NCBI GenBank assembly: GCA_018268955.1
Contig: JAFDVO010000003.1
Coordinates: 202,580-266,579, forward strand
Reading direction: 5' to 3'
Length of the DNA: 64,000 nt
Source: Acidobacteriota bacterium
GTDB taxonomy: Bacteria > Acidobacteriota > Vicinamibacteria > Vicinamibacterales > CAVVIG01
The position numbers and the translations under genes were made by a program. Positions 42,675-50,110 of the stretch are shown piece by piece. The notes beneath the pieces were generated by a model. That model searched no databases and was not told where the DNA came from. It was given only the letters and a program-made list of their open reading frames with translations. Position 1 is the first letter of the stretch; every line of letters begins with the position of its first letter.

Positions 42675-44030
42675 TCAGGTACCGAGCAGGGCCCGGGCGG
42701 CTGCCAGTCCTTCGTCGACCGTCGTGACCGAGCCGTCGAGCTGCTGCTCGTAGACTGCTTTGAGGATCTCGCCCATACGAGGACCGGGCTTGACGCCGAG
42801 TGCGATGAGGTGGCGGCCCAGGAGGATCGGCTGCGGCGGCGCGTGCTGGACGCCGAGTGCGCGGGCGCGCTCGAGAAACCAGTCCATGGCCTGGCAGTTG
42901 AAGGTGCCAGGCTCCCGTCCGAGGCAGTCCGACTTGGCGACGCGCGCAAGCAGTTCGAGGTCGACCTTCTGCGCGAGCCGCCTGAAGGCACCGTCACCAA
43001 CCGGCGTTGGCGCCTTGAACCACATGCCCGGCTTCAGGTGCTGCTCAGTGACGCCGAGCACTTGCGCCCGCACGTCGTAGCCGTCGAACGAGTGCACGTT
43101 CAGCCGGTCCAGGAACGCGGACGCGGGCGCGACGCCCTGCGCCTCGTGGTCGATCGAGCGGATCCGCCCGTCCAGGAACGCCGTTGTCGCCGGCTTGCCG
43201 AAGTCGTGACAGACCGCTCCGAGCATGACTGCCAGTTGCTGCGGACGCGGCAGATCGTCAATGCGCGTGCGCGCCTGGTCCACGACCTGTAGCGTGTGCA
43301 CCCACACGTCCCCTTCCGGGTGCCACTCCGGCTCCTGCACGCACCCCACGAGCGCGAACAGTTCTGGCCACAGCCGCTCGACGACCCCAAGCTCCAGCGC
43401 GAGTGCGAGGCCGGTGGACGGCTTCGGTGCGAACAGCAGCTTCTCGACTTCGCCCCAGATGCGTTCGGCTGGCAGGTCGTCCAGCGGGATGCTGCGGCAG
43501 ATCTCGCGCGTCTGATCGTCGAGGGTCAGGTTGAAGCGCGCGGCGAACTGGATGCCCCGCAGCACGCGCAGGCTGTCGTCCGCGAAGGTGCCTGCGTCGA
43601 CTATGCGGAGCAGTCGACGCTCGAGATCGTCGCGCCCCTCGAACGGGTCGATGTACTCGCCGGTCAGCGGATCGAACGAAATCGCATTGATCGTGAAGTC
43701 CCGCCGGCGCGCGGCATCCTCGAACGACATCGACGGATCGCCAGTGACCACGAAGGCGCGATGGCCGCGGCCGGATTTCGACTCGCGCCTCGGCAGTGAG
43801 ACATCGATGTCCCCGCACTTGTAGACCTGGAAGCTCTCGCCGACCGTTTCGACCCGACCGATGGACTCGAGGATCGCGCGCAGGCGTTCTGGCTGTATGC
43901 CGAACACCTCGATGTCGATGTCCTTCGACTCATGGCCGAGCAGGCGATCCCGCACCCATCCGCCAACAATCAACGCACGCCCACCGTCCCGCTGCACGGC
44001 ACGCGCAATGTCCAGAGCCCGTTCGTTCAT
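42675..44030 (-). CDS. cca: CCA tRNA nucleotidyltransferase / poly(A) polymerase family with HD domain
   Basis: A 451-residue class II nucleotidyltransferase. The head has LIVGGWVRDRLLG and the metal pair in SKDIDIEVFG; RRDFTINAISFDP and DDSLRVLRGIQFAARF follow in the neck. An HD phosphohydrolase motif VCHDFGKP is in the C-terminal half, as in bifunctional Cca proteins. It adds or repairs the CCA end of tRNAs. ATG at 44030. Repeat arms lie on both sides of the gene. Confidence 0.9.
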   Translation of the reverse strand: MNERALDIARAVQRDGGRALIVGGWVRDRLLGHESKDIDIEVFGIQPERLRAILESIGRVETVGESFQVYKCGDIDVSLPRRESKSGRGHRAFVVTGDPSMSFEDAARRRDFTINAISFDPLTGEYIDPFEGRDDLERRLLRIVDAGTFADDSLRVLRGIQFAARFNLTLDDQTREICRSIPLDDLPAERIWGEVEKLLFAPKPSTGLALALELGVVERLWPELFALVGCVQEPEWHPEGDVWVHTLQVVDQARTRIDDLPRPQQLAVMLGAVCHDFGKPATTAFLDGRIRSIDHEAQGVAPASAFLDRLNVHSFDGYDVRAQVLGVTEQHLKPGMWFKAPTPVGDGAFRRLAQKVDLELLARVAKSDCLGREPGTFNCQAMDWFLERARALGVQHAPPQPILLGRHLIALGVKPGPRMGEILKAVYEQQLDGSVTTVDEGLAAARALLGT

Positions 44031-44055
44031 TCAGTCACGCTGCGATCGGATCGAC

Positions 44056-44104
44056 GAAAAGCGCCACCACGGATACCATGGTGATTGCACGGAGGACACG
44101 GCAC
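44056..44104. repeat. Degenerate nonamer arm (CACGGAG type)
   Basis: GCGCCACCACGGA followed by GCACGGAGGACACGG resembles the left arm of the element at 21793. It lies directly upstream of the cca start and just before a heptamer array. Confidence 0.5.
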
Positions 44105-44110
44105 ATTCTT

Positions 44111-44166
44111 CACTTCTGACTTCTAAGTTCTAATTTCTAAAGTCTTACGTCTAACGTCTAACTTCC
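44111..44166. repeat. Eight-unit heptamer array overlapping the SDR gene end
   Basis: Eight 7-base units ending in TCT or TCC: CACTTCT, GACTTCT, AAGTTCT, AATTTCT, AAAGTCT, TACGTCT, AACGTCT, AACTTCC. The last five codons and the TAG stop of the gene at 44151 are read from it. Confidence 0.8.
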
Positions 44167-44945
44167 CTTACCGGTTCGCGCCGCCAGCGGTTCGTCAGCC
44201 GGTCGCAGAAACCGGGCGCGATGGCGGCGAGCACGGCGAGCCCCTTCGAGAGCCGATAGGGGTACACCTCTGGAACTGGGCGGTCGATCGCGCGTGCGAT
44301 CGCACCAGCCACCACCTCCGGCGACTGCCTCGGTCCGCTCGCGCGGGTGGCGAAGCCCGAGTGGTCCATCATCACGCCGTGGAACTCGGTCTCCGTCGAG
44401 ATCGGATAGACGACGCTGACGTGGATGTTCGAGCCGTGGAGTTCGGCGCGGAGGCACTCGGCGAGGCCGACCTGCGCGAACTTGGTCGCGGCATACGGGC
44501 CCATGAACGGGATCCCGCGCCGGCCGACGATCGAGGAGACCACGATGATATGGCCGGACCCCTGCGCGCGGAAGTGGGGCAGCGCCGCGCGGGCGGCGAG
44601 GAACGTCCCGTTGAAGTTGACGTCCATCAGTTGCTGCATCTGCGCCGGCGTGATCCGATCGATCTCGCCGTAGATGCCGAAGCCGGCATTGCAGATCATC
44701 GCGTCGAGCCGTCCGAACTGCGTCACGGCCGCCGCGACGAGCCGTTCCATGTCGTGCGCGCGCGTCACGTCACCGGGGACGGCGAGCACGCGACCGCCAA
44801 CGTCGGTGATGGACCTCGCGGCCTCTTCGAGCTTGTCCGGGCGTCTCGCGCAAATGACGACCGCGGATCCCGATCGCGCAAGGTGCAGGGCGGTGGCCCG
44901 CCCGATGCCGGCGGAGGCTCCAGTGATGGCGACGACTCTGCTCAT
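44151..44945 (-). CDS. Short-chain dehydrogenase/reductase
   Basis: A 264-residue classical SDR: cofactor loop TGASAGIG at the N-terminus, NAG in the core, catalytic Ser in VVSSIVG and YAATK (Y-x3-K). ARRPDKL after strand 2 suggests NADP(H). The C-terminus has a hydrophobic stretch (GLAVLAAIAPGF), so it may be membrane-associated. The substrate is unknown. The last residues EVRR and the stop come from a heptamer array. A perfect 10-base palindrome AGCTATAGCT (44950-44959) sits 5 bases before the ATG and may include the promoter. Confidence 0.87.
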   Translation of the reverse strand: MSRVVAITGASAGIGRATALHLARSGSAVVICARRPDKLEEAARSITDVGGRVLAVPGDVTRAHDMERLVAAAVTQFGRLDAMICNAGFGIYGEIDRITPAQMQQLMDVNFNGTFLAARAALPHFRAQGSGHIIVVSSIVGRRGIPFMGPYAATKFAQVGLAECLRAELHGSNIHVSVVYPISTETEFHGVMMDHSGFATRASGPRQSPEVVAGAIARAIDRPVPEVYPYRLSKGLAVLAAIAPGFCDRLTNRWRREPVREVRR

Positions 44946-44949
44946 GCTG

Positions 44950-44959
44950 AGCTATAGCT
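44950..44959. promoter_or_regulatory. Palindrome at the SDR start, possible symmetric -10
   Basis: AGCTATAGCT is its own complement and lies 4-14 bases upstream of the ATG at 44945. Both strands read TATAGC. A -35 partner is not evident. Confidence 0.3.
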
Positions 44960-45059
44960 AATCACAACTGGATCGACCTGAGGCGGCGCGTCGTGCGCGA
45001 GGGGGCGGTCCAGGCTGAGTAGACGAGACTACGTGTGGACCTGGAAAGGAGACCGGCCT

Positions 45060-45533
45060 GTGCATCTCACGACTAGCGCGACTGCAAAGCATGCCGCTCA
45101 CCGTATCTTTCTCCTGCTGCTGTTGCTGGGGAGGGCAGTCGGTGCGCAAGGCGATGCGTGGATGTCGTTGGCGAGCCAGACCTCTGCGAACCGTGTGACG
45201 GTGGAGTTGCGCCAGGGAACGCCCGTCGTCGGGACGATTCGGCGGGTGGATCCGCAGAGGATGGTCGTTGATGGGCCCGCTGGGGAAGTCACTGTGGAGC
45301 GCGCAGATGTCCTCCGTGTCACCCGGCCACGGCCGAAAGACGTTCGCGGTGCCATGCGTCGCGGCTTTCTCTGGGGCGCAGCCGCAGGCGGTGGCGTGAG
45401 TCTGGTGACCGTGAAGACGAACAGACCTCAGTGGTTTCTCTTCATGTCGGCTGGTTGGGGCGCTGTTGGATCCCTCATTTCTGGGGTGAGCGCTGCGGTC
45501 GATACACCTGTAGAAGTCCTGTACCGACGTTGA
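45060..45533 (+). CDS. Secreted protein of unknown function
   Basis: A 157-residue protein with a signal peptide (HRIFLLLLLLGRAVGAQG). A short beta-rich part follows (VTVELRQGTPVVGTIRRVDP; GEVTVERADVLRV), reminiscent of an LSm/SH3-like barrel, and then Gly/Ala-rich hydrophobic stretches (GFLWGAAAGGGVSLV; AGWGAVGSLISGVSAAV) of the kind seen in glycine-zipper membrane proteins. The GTG at 45060 has AAAGGAG 8 bases upstream, which favours it over a GTG at 45033. No close family is recognised. Confidence 0.65.
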   Translation: MHLTTSATAKHAAHRIFLLLLLLGRAVGAQGDAWMSLASQTSANRVTVELRQGTPVVGTIRRVDPQRMVVDGPAGEVTVERADVLRVTRPRPKDVRGAMRRGFLWGAAAGGGVSLVTVKTNRPQWFLFMSAGWGAVGSLISGVSAAVDTPVEVLYRR

Positions 45534-45587
45534 GCGTGGCGCGCCTGCCCATCTTCCGCATGCTCGTTCCAAGATGGCGCGGACGCG

Positions 45588-45815
45588 TCACGCAAGCCGC
45601 CGCGTGGGCAGGTGAAGGACGTGCGCCGGCCCGGTGGTGTCGGGCGGCTGCTGCTCATGGGCCGGCCGCGTCTTCAGGTCCCATCCTGGTGTTTCGTGCC
45701 CGCACGAAACGCACTTCAGACTGAGACGACCGCGCCCGAACTCCAGCAGGCTGTCATGGCCGTGCAGGCCGCAGACGAACTGCCGCACCCGCGTGCCGAA
45801 CGTCATCGTCGCCAT
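45588..45815 (-). CDS. Small putative zinc-ribbon protein
   Basis: A 75-residue protein. Cys15, His20, Cys35 and Cys38 (QFVCGLHGHD; CVSCGHETPGW) form a probable zinc site, and the segment between is compact and protein-like. The C-terminal 25 residues are polar and probably disordered. Function unknown. It stands alone between the secreted protein gene and the repeat-rich gap upstream of proline dehydrogenase's 3' end. Confidence 0.65.
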   Translation of the reverse strand: MATMTFGTRVRQFVCGLHGHDSLLEFGRGRLSLKCVSCGHETPGWDLKTRPAHEQQPPDTTGPAHVLHLPTRRLA

Positions 45816-46122
45816 ACCTCGCGCTCCTCTTTCACTGTGGCGCCGCGGTCCGTGTGGCGCCGCCGGTGACCGGCGGAAACGCAGAGATCAATTGGCGTGC
45901 CGGGCTCAGCCGGGAAACTTCTCAGGAAGTCAGAAGTTAGAAGTCAGAAGTCAGAAGTGAACTTCTGAGTTCTGAGTTGTGAGTTCTAAGTTCGGAACGC
46001 CATTACCCACTGATCGGAGGCTGGAGGCTGGAGGTTGGGGATGGGAGGTTGGGGAGGTTCGAGGTTGGAAGCAGAGTTGAACTTCTGAATTCCGAATTCC
46101 AAGTTCTGAGTTCGGAACGCAC
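45816..46122. other. Gene-free gap filled largely by heptamer arrays
   Basis: No open frame with coding character is seen on either strand. About 195 of the 307 bases (45925-46120) are heptamer-phased repeat sequence. The first ~110 bases are ordinary GC-rich sequence upstream of the small zinc-ribbon gene and could hold its promoter, but no clear -35/-10 pair is visible. Confidence 0.6.
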
Positions 46123-46134
46123 CTACCCACGATC
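45925..46134. repeat. 210-base compound heptamer array with a duplicated block
   Basis: Block 1 (45925-45994) is ten units in one phase, five AGAAGTC-like then five GAGTTCT-like, i.e. an inverted pair. Block 2 (46016-46071) is eight units around GGAGGTT. Block 3 (46079-46120) has units such as TGAATTC, CAAGTTC and TGAGTTC. The motif GTTCGGAACGC followed by TACCCAC and GATCGG occurs twice, about 120 bases apart, and the second copy contains the stop codon of proline dehydrogenase. Confidence 0.8.
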
Positions 46135-47064
46135 GGCAGCAAGGCCGCGCAGGACGAACATGAGGTTGGCGGGGCGCTCGCCAAGGCGGCGCATGAAGTA
46201 GGGGAACCACTGGCGTCCGAACGGGACGTAGACGCGCACGCGGTAGCCGTCGTTGACCAGCGCCTGCTGCAGATCGCGACGGATCCCGTACAGCATCTGG
46301 AACTCGAACGCGTCCTTCGCAAGGCCGAGCTTCGCGGCGTGCTCGCGCGCGACGGTGATCATGTTGATGTCGTGCGTGGCGATAGCGGGGTAGGTCCCTC
46401 GCTCGAGCAGCCGCCGCGTGAGCTTGGCGTACTGGGCATCGACATCCGCCTTGCGCTGGTAGGCCACGTCCTTCTTCTCCCGGTAGGCCCCCTTGACGAG
46501 GCGGACCCGTGCGCCGAGCGCGCTGATGCGCTCTTCGTCAGCTTCGGTGCGATAGAGATCCGCCTGCAGCACGACGCCGATGTTGCGGTAGCCCTGATCC
46601 CAGAGCACTTCGAAGATGTCGAGCGTGACCTGCGTGTACGCGGAGCTCTCCATGTCGATGCGAATGAAGAACCCCTCCGTGCGTTCCAGGATCTTGCGCA
46701 GGTTGTCGACGGCCGTGGCGCGGTCCACGTCAAGGCCGAGCTGGGTCAGCTTCAGTGAGATGTTCCGGATGATGCCGGCGTCGGTGATGGCACGTGCGAC
46801 ATCGAGGTAGCTGCGCGTGGCGGCGTCGGCCTCCGCGAACGACGTGACGCTCTCGCCAAGCAGGTCCAGCGTGTGGAGCAGCCCACGGGCCTCGATCGCC
46901 CGCGCCGCGACGATGGCTTCCTCGATCGTTTCGCCGGCGATGAAGCGGCGCGCGAACGCGCGCTCGTGACGCATGCCGTAGCGGGAGGCGACAGTGCGCA
47001 GATGACGGCTGGCCGCGAGGAGATGAAAGAGCGCCTTGGACGCGTTGTCGAGCATGCGGATCAC
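46123..47064 (-). CDS. Proline dehydrogenase
   Basis: A 313-residue monofunctional PRODH with a TIM-barrel fold that oxidises proline to pyrroline-5-carboxylate using FAD. Visible motifs are ISLKLTQLG, RIDMESSAYTQVTLDIF, VRLVKGAYREK, AIATHD, FEFQMLYGI and YVPFGRQWFPYFMRRLGERPAN, the last with the paired arginines that hold the substrate. It passes electrons to the quinone pool at the membrane. No P5C dehydrogenase gene is next to it. Start is GTG at 47064 or ATG at 47055. The stop lies in a heptamer array. Confidence 0.93.
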   Translation of the reverse strand: MIRMLDNASKALFHLLAASRHLRTVASRYGMRHERAFARRFIAGETIEEAIVAARAIEARGLLHTLDLLGESVTSFAEADAATRSYLDVARAITDAGIIRNISLKLTQLGLDVDRATAVDNLRKILERTEGFFIRIDMESSAYTQVTLDIFEVLWDQGYRNIGVVLQADLYRTEADEERISALGARVRLVKGAYREKKDVAYQRKADVDAQYAKLTRRLLERGTYPAIATHDINMITVAREHAAKLGLAKDAFEFQMLYGIRRDLQQALVNDGYRVRVYVPFGRQWFPYFMRRLGERPANLMFVLRGLAADRG

Positions 47065-47134
47065 CAGCCCGGGCTGACGTCACTCTCTAGGACAGCCGGT
47101 GTATCGGGCTGGTTGCAGCCGTGCTGCAGGCGCG

Positions 47135-48256
47135 TCAGTGTGCGCGGCCGGGAGTGACGAGCAGGTGCTCGATCGACCGCGCGTAGAACTTGAGCACGTT
47201 GCGTTCCCGCACCCGGAACCGGCCACCTTCCAGCACGACAATGCCGCGGGTCTCGAGCGGCTCGGCCGCCTCATCCATGGCCTGGCGGCCGGTGGTGACG
47301 GCGAGGTTCGCGTGACGCGCGGCAAGTTCCTCGATGATCCGGTCGATCCGCTGCTCGAGATCGCGCCGCGTGATTGACGGGCGCATCGCGGCGGCGAACA
47401 GCGCCGTGGGGAGGACCTTCACCTGGGAGCCGATGCGCGTGCGCACGAGCCGGCTCAGTTCGAGCACCTCGGTGCGCGAGTTGGGATCGCACCCGGCGGC
47501 CGAGATCGGCGCGCCGAAGGTGACGAACGCGCGCGATCGGTAGCCGACCGCATAGCGCACCATCTCGGCGACCTCACGCGAGAACGGCCGCTGGCGCTTC
47601 TTCGTCCCCTGCTTCGCGAGGATGTGGTCCTCGAGGACCAGGTCGTAGGCGATCGCGACCGGCACGATGAGCAGGTTGGGGCACTCCGCCTGCAGCGCGG
47701 CGTGGATGAGCCCGGTCTTCGAGGGCTTCAGTTCACCGCTGTAGCTGCGGCCCCCCTCTGGGTAGAAGAAGATGTCGTGCTTCTTCAGGATCTCGGCGAC
47801 GTACGCCTTGAGCGTGATCAGGTACGCGGGATCCTTGGTGTTCCGACGGATGGGAATCGCGCCGGTGACGTGCTTGTGGATCAGCCCCAGTGGACCGCCG
47901 AAGAGGTTGATGCCGGCAGCAATGAGCGGCGGACGGATGCCGTTGTCGTCGAGCACGAGCGGCTCGACGAGGTAGTCCGTGTGGCTCTTGTGATTCGACG
48001 CGTAGACCAGGCGATGGCCGCGCACCGCGTTCTCGACGTGGTGCAGGTTCTCGTGGCGCCGTTCGATCTTGCGGAGAATCGGGTAGAGCGGGTGCTGCAG
48101 CGCCCGGTAAATCGCCGGACGCTGCGTGGTGCGCAGCTCTTCGAGGTAGGCGTAGATCCGCTCGCGGGCCTGATCACCGCGTTCACCGAGGCCGCCCCGG
48201 AGGTACTTGACGACCTCCTCACGCGCAAGGACGGCCTGGCCGATCTCGTCCAGCAT
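47135..48256 (-). CDS. PlsB-like glycerol-3-phosphate/1-acyl acyltransferase
   Basis: A 373-residue acyltransferase. Block I NHKSHTDYL (H-x4-D), IPIRRNTKD and block III YPEGGRSYSGELKPSKTG resemble the catalytic part of PlsB rather than PlsC, but the protein lacks the long flanking regions of E. coli PlsB. It would put a fatty acid on glycerol 3-phosphate or a related acceptor in phospholipid synthesis at the membrane. The ATG at 48256 is preceded at 11 bases by a TATAGT box, so the message should have a leader of only a few bases. Confidence 0.85.
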   Translation of the reverse strand: MLDEIGQAVLAREEVVKYLRGGLGERGDQARERIYAYLEELRTTQRPAIYRALQHPLYPILRKIERRHENLHHVENAVRGHRLVYASNHKSHTDYLVEPLVLDDNGIRPPLIAAGINLFGGPLGLIHKHVTGAIPIRRNTKDPAYLITLKAYVAEILKKHDIFFYPEGGRSYSGELKPSKTGLIHAALQAECPNLLIVPVAIAYDLVLEDHILAKQGTKKRQRPFSREVAEMVRYAVGYRSRAFVTFGAPISAAGCDPNSRTEVLELSRLVRTRIGSQVKVLPTALFAAAMRPSITRRDLEQRIDRIIEELAARHANLAVTTGRQAMDEAAEPLETRGIVVLEGGRFRVRERNVLKFYARSIEHLLVTPGRAH

Positions 48257-48267
48257 GGATTCTTCGG

Positions 48268-48273
48268 ACTATA
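48268..48273 (-). promoter_or_regulatory. -10 element of the PlsB-like gene
   Basis: The minus strand reads TATAGT, 11 bases before the ATG at 48256, in the 25-base gap after the isocitrate dehydrogenase gene. The predicted leader is ~4 bases. No clear -35 box. Confidence 0.4.
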
Positions 48274-48281
48274 GCACGGGC

Positions 48282-49283
48282 TCAGGCGATAGCCCGGCAG
48301 ACCGCGTCGGCGAACTCGAAGGTGGACGTCGTGCCGCCCAGGTCGCGCGTACGCGACTGCCCCTTCTCCAGCACCTGATGCAGGGCCGCGGTGATGCGAT
48401 CGGCCGCCTCTCCCTCGCCGATGTGGCGCAGCATCAGGAGTGCGGACAGCAGCAGCGCGGTCGGGTTCGCGAAGTTCTTTCCGGCAATGTCCGGCGCGCT
48501 GCCGTGCACCGCCTCGAACACACCGACATCCGCGCCGAGGTTCGCGGCGCCGACCACGCCGAGACCACCGACGAGACCGGCGCAGAGATCCGACACGATG
48601 TCGCCATACAGGTTCGGCATCACGAGCACGTCGAACTGTTCCGGGCGCATCACGAGGTGCATGCACGCGGCGTCGACGATCTTCTCCTCGTACGCGATGT
48701 CCGGAAAGTCCCGCGCGACGGCGCGCGCGCTCTCGATGAACAGGCCATCACTCAGCTTCATGATGTTGGCCTTGTGAATCGAGGTGACCTTCTTGCGGCC
48801 ATTCGCCTGCGCGAACTCGAACGCGAAGCGGGCGATGCGCGTGGACGCCTTCTCGGTGATGATCTTCAGGCTCTCGACGACGCCGGGCACCACCTGGTGC
48901 TCGAGACCGGCGTAGAGGTCCTCGGTGTTCTCGCGCACGATGACCATGTCGATGCCGGTGTAGCGGCTCGTGATGCCCGGCAGGTTGGTCACGGGACGGA
49001 GGTTCGCGAACAGGTCCAGCGCCTTGCGCAGGCCGACGTTCACGCTCGTGAAGCCGGTGCCAATCGGGGTCGTCACCGGCCCCTTCAGCGCCACCTTGTT
49101 GCGACGGATCGAGTCGAGCAGTTCGATCGGGAGCGGCACGCGCCCCTTCTCGACGGCGAGGACGCCCGCGTCGTGACGATCCCAGTCGATCGACACGCCG
49201 GACGCCGCAAGGATACGCACGACAGCTTCGGTGACTTCCGGGCCGATGCCGTCACCGGGAATGAGGGTGATGGTGTGGGTCAT
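48282..49283 (-). CDS. Isocitrate dehydrogenase, NAD-dependent type
   Basis: A 333-residue beta-decarboxylating dehydrogenase converting isocitrate to 2-oxoglutarate. LIPGDGIGPEV, SVNVGLRKALDLFANLRP (substrate loop), IVRENTEDLYAGLEH, MPNLYGDIVSDLCAGLVGG and GSAPDIAGKNFANPTAL match the short IDH3-like class; the last motif indicates NAD rather than NADP. 3-Isopropylmalate or homoisocitrate dehydrogenase is less likely given NTEDLYAG. The ATG at 49283 is preceded at 12 bases by a perfect TATAAT, shared as a palindrome with the divergent gene. Confidence 0.9.
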   Translation of the reverse strand: MTHTITLIPGDGIGPEVTEAVVRILAASGVSIDWDRHDAGVLAVEKGRVPLPIELLDSIRRNKVALKGPVTTPIGTGFTSVNVGLRKALDLFANLRPVTNLPGITSRYTGIDMVIVRENTEDLYAGLEHQVVPGVVESLKIITEKASTRIARFAFEFAQANGRKKVTSIHKANIMKLSDGLFIESARAVARDFPDIAYEEKIVDAACMHLVMRPEQFDVLVMPNLYGDIVSDLCAGLVGGLGVVGAANLGADVGVFEAVHGSAPDIAGKNFANPTALLLSALLMLRHIGEGEAADRITAALHQVLEKGQSRTRDLGGTTSTFEFADAVCRAIA

Positions 49284-49295
49284 CGCGATGCCCTC

Positions 49296-49303
49296 ATTAT
49301 AAT
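49296..49303. promoter_or_regulatory. Perfectly palindromic shared -10 (ATTATAAT)
   Basis: ATTATAAT is its own complement, so each strand reads a consensus TATAAT (49298-49303 plus, 49301-49296 minus). The start of isocitrate dehydrogenase is 12 bases away on one side and the GTG of the divergent gene 6 bases away on the other. One site could drive both genes with almost no leader. Confidence 0.6.
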
Positions 49304-49309
49304 TTGCCG

Positions 49310-50041
49310 GTGATTCGCGCCGCGATCGATTGGGCCCGGCGGACCGTCCTGGCCGGGAATCCCGCCGAGTCCACCCCGGGGACGCTGCACTTCCTGCTTC
49401 AGGAGTGCACGCGTCACGACGATCCCGCGTTGCGGCACGCCATCGAACGCGGCCTGACCCACGCCCTCGATGCAGGACCGGCTGACGCCGATCCCTGCCG
49501 CCGGATCGAGTGGCTGCACCTGCTGGCGACCGCGGCGCCGCTGTGCGACGACGAGCGCCTCGAGGCCGTGGCCCGGCGCGCGTTGCCGGACGCCATCGAT
49601 CGGCTCGAGCACCACGTGCGCCGCAGTTACGAACCGGGCGACGGCCTGGTCGGCGCCGACCGGCTGGCACACCTGCGCTGTGCGCGCGCCCTGCTTGCCG
49701 CCTTCGACATGTCTGGTCGGCTGCCGTACGCGATGCTGGCGGAGGAACTGCTGCGGTACACCACGCGTGTGTGGGGACACGCGCAACGGCTCCAGTCGGG
49801 GGGAGCGGATGGGTTCCTCTCGGACTGCGCGGAACTGGACGTCGCCACACGCCTGGCTGTGTTGCACGCCGACCCGGACTACGCCGCAGCGGCTGTGACC
49901 GCCCCCGGCCGGATTCTTGCGGCGGATCTGCGGCAGCATGCAGAGGCGACCGCCGCCACGGCGCAGCAGTTTCCGGACCATGCGGGAGAGGCAGGCCACG
50001 CGCTCTCAGCGTGGTTCGCGTTCGAGGCCGATCTGCACTAG
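49310..50041 (+). CDS. Protein of unknown function
   Basis: A ~243-residue soluble, probably helical protein rich in Ala, Arg, His and Asp (MIRAAIDWARRTVL at the N-terminus; LEHHVRRSYEPGDGLVG and LAEELLRYTTRVWG in the middle). No signal peptide, membrane segment or known motif is recognised; the texture recalls all-alpha proteins such as alpha/alpha toroids. The GTG at 49310 is preferred because the TATAAT box ends 6 bases before it; a TTG at 49304 would lie against the box. It is divergent from isocitrate dehydrogenase. Confidence 0.65.
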   Translation: MIRAAIDWARRTVLAGNPAESTPGTLHFLLQECTRHDDPALRHAIERGLTHALDAGPADADPCRRIEWLHLLATAAPLCDDERLEAVARRALPDAIDRLEHHVRRSYEPGDGLVGADRLAHLRCARALLAAFDMSGRLPYAMLAEELLRYTTRVWGHAQRLQSGGADGFLSDCAELDVATRLAVLHADPDYAAAAVTAPGRILAADLRQHAEATAATAQQFPDHAGEAGHALSAWFAFEADLH

Positions 50042-50073
50042 AATTCGAAGGCTCATCTGTACCTGCCTGCGCT

Positions 50074-50101
50074 GAACCTGCAATCTGAAATCTGAAATCT
50101 C
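50074..50101. repeat. Short heptamer array upstream of transketolase
   Basis: Four 7-base units: GAACCTG, CAATCTG, AAATCTG, AAATCTC. It ends 9 bases before the transketolase ATG, where a ribosome binding site would normally be; none is visible. Confidence 0.65.
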
Positions 50102-50110
50102 ATAACTTCG

